A DNA stretch of 64,000 nt from Cyclobacteriaceae bacterium. GTDB lineage: Bacteria; Bacteroidota; Bacteroidia; Cytophagales; Cyclobacteriaceae. Positions 62,001 to 64,000 of this stretch are shown here, piece by piece. A program made the translations under genes and the position numbers. Numbering within the stretch: position 1 is the stretch's first letter; each line of letters starts with the position of its first letter. The stretch is taken from the NCBI GenBank assembly GCA_016787755.1, contig JAEUUA010000026.1:124001-188000 (forward strand), written 5' to 3'. A model generated the notes under the pieces. The model saw only the letters and a list, made by a program, of their open reading frames with translations. It was not told where the DNA came from and made no database searches.

Positions 62001-62687
62001 TCCAGAAGCTATTTTGGTATCGACAATTGCATTATTTGCAATATCAACACTCGCAATAGTACCATCCAAAATTTTAGCACTTGTAACCACACCCGTATTT
62101 ATTGTAGGGTTTGGAAATGTACCTGACAAATCTCCGCCTGCTGCACCTCCCGGATTAGTTCCTGTAAGATTGACAATATTTCCACCCGTAATATTTAACA
62201 ATCCAGTTCCTGGATTATAAGTAAGAGTTTGATTATCTGTATTTACTCCGGCAAACGGACTTAGATCGATTGCCGTAGCAGACGGGTTATTTGTTATACT
62301 CAACGTGCTTCCGGTTAGTTGAAGGTCCTGGGGAATAGTTGAAATAGAGTTTCCTGCAATTACGATTCCGCCTCCCGCAGTCAACTCCAAGCCGGTTTTA
62401 AAGGGCCGCCACTGACTATTTTGCCAGAAATAAAAAGTATTATCAGTACTATCAAAAACCAATAGGCCATTTTCATTATTAGACAATGATGAAGTAAATG
62501 ATGCCGCGGTTCGTTGGGCAGTTGTTAACCTGGGAACCAAAAGTCCTTGATTATTACCCTGCGACACCAAATCAAGGACTGCATTTTTATTAGGATTTAC
62601 TATCCCAATACCTACTGAGTTCTGGCCTTTAGCAAGAAAAACACCAGCCAACAGGACAAACAATAGAAGTGAAATTTTCAAATTCAT
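59055..62687 (-). CDS. Repetitive surface fibre with S74 (endosialidase chaperone) domain
   Basis: 1210-residue exported fibre. Signal peptide (SLLLFVLLAGVFLAKGQ), N-terminal region to about 180, then seven modules each opening GGDLTGTYPNPT or a close variant; six are followed by YGSATQV and VDAQGR. A region of YadA-head-like repeats comes next (about 890-1030: NTFVGAQAGENVS and STFIGEKAGQAV). The C-terminal peptidase S74 domain starts at Ser1067 (SDRRLKNNI, with Lys1072); in phage tailspikes this domain folds the trimer and then cuts itself off before the Ser. A coiled coil follows (about 1145-1200). Probably a trimeric adhesin. Confidence 0.9.
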   Translation of the reverse strand: MNLKISLLLFVLLAGVFLAKGQNSVGIGIVNPNKNAVLDLVSQGNNQGLLVPRLTTAQRTAASFTSSLSNNENGLLVFDSTDNTFYFWQNSQWRPFKTGLELTAGGGIVIAGNSISTIPQDLQLTGSTLSITNNPSATAIDLSPFAGVNTDNQTLTYNPGTGLLNITGGNIVNLTGTNPGGAAGGDLSGTFPNPTINTGVVTSAKILDGTIASVDIANNAIVDTKIASGIAASKLTSGTAGQVLTTIAGVPTWAAPSGTVSNIITGTGLSGGPITTTGTISLANTTVTAGAYGSATQVPTFIVDAQGRLTSATPITITGVAPGGAAAGDLTGTYPNPTIATGVINSAKIADGSIAAIDVANDAITTAKILDGSVTGTKLSNTGVGAGTYGNATQVSQITVDGQGRITSAGNVTITGAAPTGAAGGDLTGNFPNPTVANNAITSAKILDGTIATIDLANASVTSAKLSTTGVTSGSYGSATQVPNFVVDAEGRLTSAGNIAIIGVTPGGSAGGDLTGTFPNPTVAAGAITATKLANTTVTAGSYGSATQVPNFVVDAQGRLTAAGNTNITGVVPGGTAGGDLTGTYPNPTIATAAITSTKLANTTVTAGSYGSATQVANFTVDAQGRLTNAGSTPITGVVPGGAAGGDLTGTYPNPTLAVGSGNSLVTAINNASTTGTVNTNRLNSAVVLDTETPALAGDIAGTFTSGLTINNNSVTPAKIAPGINGQLLTTAAGVTAWTTPTFGTVTNVAAGTGLTGGPITTTGTLSLANTAVTPGAYGTATQVSQFTVDAQGRIIGATNVPISVAPSGAAGGDLTGTYPNPQIAAGTILNADINASAAIDISKLSAGTSGQVLTTSAGLVPQWAAPGGTTLIQGPGLRNLIAGFPLGTVPAGSTDNAFYGSGAGISNNGGDYNVFIGTDAAAAHTTAGLSTIIGWRAGALGNHQGNTFVGAQAGENVSTANVSTFIGEKAGQAVTTGVGNTMLGERAGLITTTGFFNTFIGTTSAATNVGGSQLTLIGRNADVASPTLNNATAIGEGAIVNASNKVRIGNGTVTVIEGQVPFSPVSDRRLKNNIRDLDYGLDLILKLRPVSYYLNSHNNNMVNWGFIAQEVEGIVGARNAIVTVGEDKDRTLGLRYTDLIAPLVKAVQEQQKEIDDLQTKLSKSEKQVEALQASIQNLNAKNSEIASMKDELEKIKKILGLEASAKGKK
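60220..62150 (-). repeat. Tandem modules within the S74 fibre gene
   Basis: Seven degenerate modules of about 67 to 165 residues share GGDLTG-x-PNP, SAKI/TKL and YGSATQV-VDAQGR landmarks. The two shortest neighbours (residue openings GVTPGGSAGGDL and GVVPGGTAGGDL) are nearly identical at DNA level, suggesting recent duplication. Confidence 0.8.
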
Positions 62688-62720
62688 AACAAAAGATTAG
62701 GTTAGATTAAGGACCAAACC

Positions 62721-62733
62721 GCGACTGGGTCGC
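62721..62733. promoter_or_regulatory. Hairpin upstream of the S74 fibre gene
   Basis: GCGAC-TGG-GTCGC, a perfect 5-bp stem 33 bases before the fibre start codon, in the 170-bp region shared with the divergent PLP-enzyme gene. Role unknown. Confidence 0.25.
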
Positions 62734-62857
62734 AAAGGCTAATAAAGCTACTGTAATTCAACCTGTGATTAAAGTACTTTTAAAAATAATTGAAGCCCCG
62801 TCCGGTTAGTAAAGCCTTTTATACTGGTTTGATTAATATTGCATAAAACTTTCAAAA

Positions 62858-64000
62858 ATGAAATTCGGTACTAAAGCAGTTCATTCAGGTGTTGAGCCCG
62901 ATCCATCCACTGGAGCTATTATGACTCCAATTTATCAAACCTCTACCTATGTGCAGGAATCACCCTCGAAGCATAAAGGTTATGCGTACGCACGAGGGGC
63001 TAACCCTACCCGTAACGCCTTACAAAAAAGCATTGCAGCTTTAGAAAATGGAAGATATGGAATCTGCTTCTCATCCGGTATGGGTGCTACAGATGCCGTA
63101 ATCAAATTACTCAGCCCTGGTGATGAAGTAATTACCAGTAACGATTTATACGGTGGTTCGTATCGTATGTTTAAAAAAGTGTTTGAGAAATTCGGAATCA
63201 AATTTCATTTTATTGACTTAACAAATACCGCGAATCTAAACGCGCATATTAATAAAAATACGAAGCTCTTATGGTTGGAAACTCCATCCAACCCATTGAT
63301 GAGAATAATAGACATCGAAGCTTGTTCTGCCATCGCCAAGAAAAATAATATTTTGGTGGCTGTTGATAACACGTTTGCTTCGCCCTATTTGCAAAATCCA
63401 TTGGCACTGGGGGCAGATATTGTTATGCATTCTGTAACAAAATATTTAAGTGGCCATAGTGATGTGATTATGGGTGCCCTTGTGGTGAACGATGAGAAAT
63501 TGCACCAAGAACTTGCTTTTATTGCAAACTCTTGTGGCGCTGTTCCCGGACCGCAGGATTCATTTTTGGTGTTGCGAGGAATTAAGACTTTACAGCTGCG
63601 TATGGAGCGACATTGCCTGAATGGCAAAATAATTGCAACTTTCTTGCAAACTCATACTAAAATCGGAAAAGTATATTGGCCTGGATTTTCAGATCATCCC
63701 GGTTATGTCATCGCAAAAAAACAAATGAGTGACTTTGGCGGGATGCTTTCATTCACTCTTAAAAATGACAGCCTTGAAAAGGCGACAAAGTTTATGGAGT
63801 CTGTTCAATTATTTTCACTTGCTGAATCTCTTGGTGGAGTTGAATCACTTATTAATCATCCTGCCTCGATGACTCATGCAAGCATACCAAAAGAAGAGCG
63901 CATCAAAAATGGATTAAGTGATTCACTCATCCGATTATCTATAGGCATAGAAGATGCTGAAGATTTAATTGAAGATTTGGAACTGGCGCTAAATCTTGTA
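62858..64000 (+). CDS. Transsulfuration-family PLP enzyme (cystathionine synthase/lyase-like), partial
   Basis: The frame from ATG 62858 stays open for 381 codons to the end of the window, so only the last few codons are missing. The Cys/Met-metabolism family is clear: YARGANPTRNALQKSIAALENG, FSSGMGATDAV, VAVDNTFASPYLQNPL, and the PLP Lys in HSVTKYLSGHSDVIMGA. The C-terminal SLGGVESLINHPASMTH is also conserved. I cannot tell cystathionine gamma-synthase, beta-lyase and gamma-lyase apart from the sequence. It would act in methionine/cysteine metabolism, as ahcY does elsewhere in the window. Confidence 0.9.
   Translation, partial: MKFGTKAVHSGVEPDPSTGAIMTPIYQTSTYVQESPSKHKGYAYARGANPTRNALQKSIAALENGRYGICFSSGMGATDAVIKLLSPGDEVITSNDLYGGSYRMFKKVFEKFGIKFHFIDLTNTANLNAHINKNTKLLWLETPSNPLMRIIDIEACSAIAKKNNILVAVDNTFASPYLQNPLALGADIVMHSVTKYLSGHSDVIMGALVVNDEKLHQELAFIANSCGAVPGPQDSFLVLRGIKTLQLRMERHCLNGKIIATFLQTHTKIGKVYWPGFSDHPGYVIAKKQMSDFGGMLSFTLKNDSLEKATKFMESVQLFSLAESLGGVESLINHPASMTHASIPKEERIKNGLSDSLIRLSIGIEDAEDLIEDLELALNLV

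Noticed and set aside
59055..62687. Prophage tail fibre
   Set aside because: A secretory signal peptide is present and no phage structural, lysis or integrase genes surround it.

Overview
The window is a chromosomal segment of a Bacteroidota bacterium, most likely of the order Cytophagales; I cannot name the genus. Pointers are a gliding-motility-type (CHU_C) sorting domain typical of type IX secretion cargo, many exported lipoproteins and families common in this phylum (DUF4382, DUF4197, DUF1343, DUF4386), a LytS/LytTR pair, menaquinone synthesis, little sign of Shine-Dalgarno sequences, and several upstream sites matching the Bacteroidota promoter pattern TTTG-N19-TAnnTTTG. Genes are densely packed and mostly ordinary. 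I see no rRNA, tRNA, CRISPR array, prophage or transposase gene.

Layout. 0-9.4 kb: a Tat-exported oxidoreductase, a GH3-type enzyme, an HtrA/DegP protease, dnaA and the two methylmalonyl-CoA mutase subunits. 9.5-13.7 kb: a 1399-residue TPR-CHAT lipoprotein. 13.7-17.4 kb: a leftward five-gene operon (lytS, lytTR regulator, Gre-like protein, menA, DUF456) with a palindrome over its promoter and a hairpin terminator at its end. 17.4-22 kb: a looser, accessory-looking stretch with a frameshifted DinB gene, small exported proteins, kptA, a DUF4386 protein and several short palindromic repeats. 22-25.6 kb: ahcY, a DsbA-like protein and an unknown exported protein.

25.7-37 kb has an arginine/polyamine theme: arginine decarboxylase, arginase, a deoxyhypusine-synthase homologue and argS. 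Among these lie an M13 peptidase flanked by two START-domain paralogues, a two-hairpin repeat present twice, and a structured RNA resembling the Bacteroidota Flavo-1 motif. 37.6-53.4 kb holds tandem glutathione peroxidases, a LolC/E-like permease, a NamZ-type (DUF1343) hydrolase, nth, fmt, folA, an SDR, a TauE-type transporter, a histidine kinase, a GH32 fructan hydrolase, PaaN, DUF4197 and cinA. 53.5-64 kb holds pyruvate phosphate dikinase, a 2-oxoacid dehydrogenase E2, a CHU_C surface protein beside a 1210-residue repetitive S74 surface fibre, and a transsulfuration-family PLP enzyme cut by the window edge.

Nothing here is an obvious new multi-gene system. The most unusual signals are degenerate 7-bp-period repeats at four loci, one of them inside the fmt reading frame; two families of hairpin repeats; the self-processing S74 fibre beside a probable T9SS cargo protein; the exported TPR-CHAT protein; and the polyamine-type genes spread over 25.7-35.1 kb.
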